Below, in pieces: positions 62,285 through 64,000 of a stretch of DNA of 64,000 nt (within the stretch, counting starts at the first letter, position 1; each line of letters opens with the position of its first letter). The position numbers were made by a program, and so were the translations under genes. Location of the stretch: the NCBI RefSeq assembly GCF_003034965.1, contig NZ_PZKE01000008.1, positions 62,001 through 126,000 of the forward strand, written 5' to 3'. Source of the stretch: Fuscovulum blasticum DSM 2131. Lineage in GTDB: Bacteria; Pseudomonadota; Alphaproteobacteria; Rhodobacterales; Rhodobacteraceae. Under the pieces are notes generated by a model. That model was not told the origin of the DNA, searched no databases, and was given only the letters and a program-made list of their open reading frames with translations.

Positions 62285-63872
62285 CCGCCAGCAAGGCGCG
62301 CAGCGTCTCGATGGTGTCGATCTCGACCGCCGGCTTGTCGCGCCGCCAGCGGACCATGCGCGGAAACCGCAAGGCAATGCCGCTCTTGTGGCGCGGGCTT
62401 TCCTGAATCCCCTCGAAGGCGATCTCGAACACCAGCTCCGGCGGCACCCGCCGCACCGGGCCGAAGCGTTCCAGCGTGTGCCGCTGCACCCAGGCGGTGA
62501 TTTCGGCGAACTCGGCATCGCTCAGCCCGGAATAGGCCTTGGCAAAGGGCACCAGCGCATCGCCATCGCGGACGGCAAAGGTGAAATCGGTGTAAAGGTT
62601 CGCCCGCCGCCCGTGACCGGCCTGCGCATAGACCATCACTGCGTCCACACTGAACGGGTCGAGCTTCCACTTCCACCAGTCGCCCCGCTTGCGCCCGCCG
62701 ACATAGGCGCTGCCCGCGCGTTTCAGCATCAGCCCTTCTGCCCGGTGGTCGCGGGCGGTGACGCGGGCGGCGGTCAGCGCGGCCCAGTCGGAAAAGGCCA
62801 GCAGCGGCGATGTGGCCAAGGGCAGGTCTGCGGGCAGGCCCGCCAGCAGCGCCTCAAGCCGGGCGCGGCGGGTGGCAAGGGGCAGGGCGCGCAGGTCTTG
62901 GCCCCCCGCTTCCAGCAGGTCATAGGCAAGCAGCCGCGCCGGTGCCTCGTGCAGCAGCACCTTCGGCACCGTCTTGCGGCCGATCCGCCGTTGCAGGGCG
63001 GCAAAGGGTTGCGGCTGGCCGGTCGTCGTGTCCCAGGCCAGCACCTCGCCGTCGATCACCGTGCCTGCGGGCAGGAAGTCCGCCAGTGGGGCAAACTCGG
63101 GAAAGCGGTCGGTGATCAGTTCCTCGCCCCGGCTCCACAGGGCAAAGGCGCCGGGGCGGGCAACCAACTGGCCACGAATGCCATCCCATTTCCATTCTGC
63201 GCACCAGTCCGAAGGGGCACCCAACCCGTCCGGGCCGCCTTCCAGCGCCGAAGCCAGCGCAAAGGGATAGGGCCGGCTGTCCGGCCCCTCTGCCGCACGT
63301 TCAACCAGCGCGGCAAAGCTGGTGCGGGCGGGTTCCCAATCGCCCATCAAGGCATGGGCGATCTCGGCTTCGGGGCGCCCGGTCGCCTGCGCCAGCGCGC
63401 GGGTCATCAGCCCCTGGCTGACCCCCATGCGGAACCCCCCGGTCAGAAGTTTGGTGTAAAGGAACCGCTCGGTCGACGGCAGCGTGGCCCAGGCCGACAG
63501 GATCGCCGCGCGCCGCGCCTCGGCGGGCTGGCCGGTCAGCGCGATCAGCCCCGACATGGCCAGCGACAACGCCGGAGGTGGGGCGGCGGTTGCGGGTGGC
63601 GGCAGGATCAGGGCGATGGTCTCGGCCAGATCGCCGACCACGGCATAGCTTTCCTCGAACAGCCAGTCCGCCACACCCGCCGCCTCGGCCGCCCAGAGGC
63701 GCAATTCGGTGGAGCTTGCCGCCCGCCGCGGCCGCCGCCCGGACAACAGCGCGATGGTCCAGACCCGATCCGCTTCGGGGGCCGTGCGGAAATACTCGGC
63801 CAGCGCCGCCGTCTTGGCCGCCGTTGACGATGTGCCGTCCAGAGCGGCGAACAGGGCGGCAAAGGCCTTCAT
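62241..63872 (-). CDS. ATP-dependent DNA ligase (LigC/LigB type)
   Basis: A 543-residue ATP-dependent ligase. The AMP-accepting lysine is in EWKWDGIRGQL (Lys228), followed by VIDGEVLAWD, EGLMLKR and the OB-fold region DWWKWKLDPFSVDAVMV. The N-terminal ~200 residues form a DNA-binding domain. It is part of the bacterial ligase-exonuclease-Lhr helicase set used in DNA repair; the exonuclease start lies next to it. The last residues PPAPPEDI are encoded by a dispersed repeat. Confidence 0.95.
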   Translation of the reverse strand: MKAFAALFAALDGTSSTAAKTAALAEYFRTAPEADRVWTIALLSGRRPRRAASSTELRLWAAEAAGVADWLFEESYAVVGDLAETIALILPPPATAAPPPALSLAMSGLIALTGQPAEARRAAILSAWATLPSTERFLYTKLLTGGFRMGVSQGLMTRALAQATGRPEAEIAHALMGDWEPARTSFAALVERAAEGPDSRPYPFALASALEGGPDGLGAPSDWCAEWKWDGIRGQLVARPGAFALWSRGEELITDRFPEFAPLADFLPAGTVIDGEVLAWDTTTGQPQPFAALQRRIGRKTVPKVLLHEAPARLLAYDLLEAGGQDLRALPLATRRARLEALLAGLPADLPLATSPLLAFSDWAALTAARVTARDHRAEGLMLKRAGSAYVGGRKRGDWWKWKLDPFSVDAVMVYAQAGHGRRANLYTDFTFAVRDGDALVPFAKAYSGLSDAEFAEITAWVQRHTLERFGPVRRVPPELVFEIAFEGIQESPRHKSGIALRFPRMVRWRRDKPAVEIDTIETLRALLAAAGGRLPPAPPEDI

Positions 63873-64000
63873 GCCCCGTCCCCCGTGGCATCGTCGCCCA
63901 AGAATTCGGTCTGCAGCGTGTCGGCCTGCAGGCCAAGGTCGCGCAAGGCACGGGCGAAGGGTTCGGTATAGCCATGGGTGGCACGAACGCGACCGGCCCC
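63869..64000 (-). CDS. Ligase-associated DNA exonuclease (C-terminus only)
   Basis: The last 43 residues are visible, running off the right edge; the frame stays open to base 64000. RVRATHGYTEPFARALRD and TEFLGDD match the end of the metallo-beta-lactamase-fold exonuclease that accompanies this ligase. Its stop overlaps the ligase ATG (ATGA), as is usual for the pair. Nothing can be said about the catalytic part, which is outside. Confidence 0.75.
   Translation of the reverse strand, partial: GAGRVRATHGYTEPFARALRDLGLQADTLQTEFLGDDATGDGA

Overview
High-GC (roughly two-thirds G+C by eye), densely packed bacterial chromosome, almost certainly an alphaproteobacterium of the Rhodobacteraceae/Paracoccaceae. 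Supporting signs are the tldD-ctaC-ctaB-ctaG-ctaE-SURF1-thrC-M16 peptidase order, alphaproteobacterial Hint_2 proteins, DUF1178, an LdtR-like regulator, RpoH, a CbiZ-containing cobalamin operon, a PpaA/AerR-like regulator and FnrL-type boxes. I saw no insertion sequence, prophage, CRISPR array, rRNA or tRNA.

Layout. 1-4.0 kb: three proteins ending in Hedgehog/intein-like (Hint) domains, one with RTX repeats, followed by an orphan glycosyltransferase-like gene. 5.3-9.5 kb: a DUF2934 protein, tex and tldD. 9.5-17.4 kb: the aa3 cytochrome c oxidase structural and assembly genes, then thrC, an M16 peptidase and an acetyltransferase; the upstream region carries two FNR-like boxes. 17.5-28 kb: housekeeping and small-molecule genes (metallo-hydrolase, FAD oxidoreductase, apt-mtnP methylthioadenosine salvage, aspartate aminotransferase, sdhE, LdtR-like regulator, Nudix, glutathione peroxidase, deacetylase, ThpR). 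28-37.6 kb: a surface-sugar locus with nonulosonic (sialic-like) acid synthesis genes neuB, neuC and a neuA-like cytidylyltransferase, an SDR and a Gfo/Idh oxidoreductase, three GT-A-type glycosyltransferases and two overlapping Kdo-transferase (GT30) paralogues. 37.7-44.6 kb: a polyamine-type ABC transporter flanked by two amidases. 44.7-50.3 kb: a cobalamin riboswitch driving btuB-btuF-btuC-btuD-cbiZ. 50.3-58.6 kb: an RluA-family pseudouridine synthase, kup with a structured leader, rpoH, psd-pssA, an oxidoreductase and a cobalamin-binding regulator. 58.6-64 kb: dipeptidase, acetyltransferase, oligoendopeptidase F and an ATP-dependent DNA ligase with its associated exonuclease, which runs off the right edge.

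How the parts work together. The oxidase genes form a terminal-oxidase assembly line: subunits II and III, haem A precursor synthesis by CtaB, CuB delivery by CtaG, and SURF1. MtnP releases adenine, which Apt converts to AMP. Riboswitch, receptor, ABC importer and CbiZ form a cobamide uptake and remodelling system. NeuC, NeuB and the cytidylyltransferase would yield a CMP-nonulosonate, and the GT30 pair are the best local candidates to transfer a 3-deoxy-ulosonic sugar to a surface glycan.

The items I consider most worth a second look are the GT30 pair inside the nonulosonate locus, the structured leader of kup behind a near-consensus promoter, a small family of dispersed intergenic elements (one of which encodes the C-terminus of the DNA ligase), the Hint cluster, and a complementary strand pair that could hide the btuB ribosome binding site.
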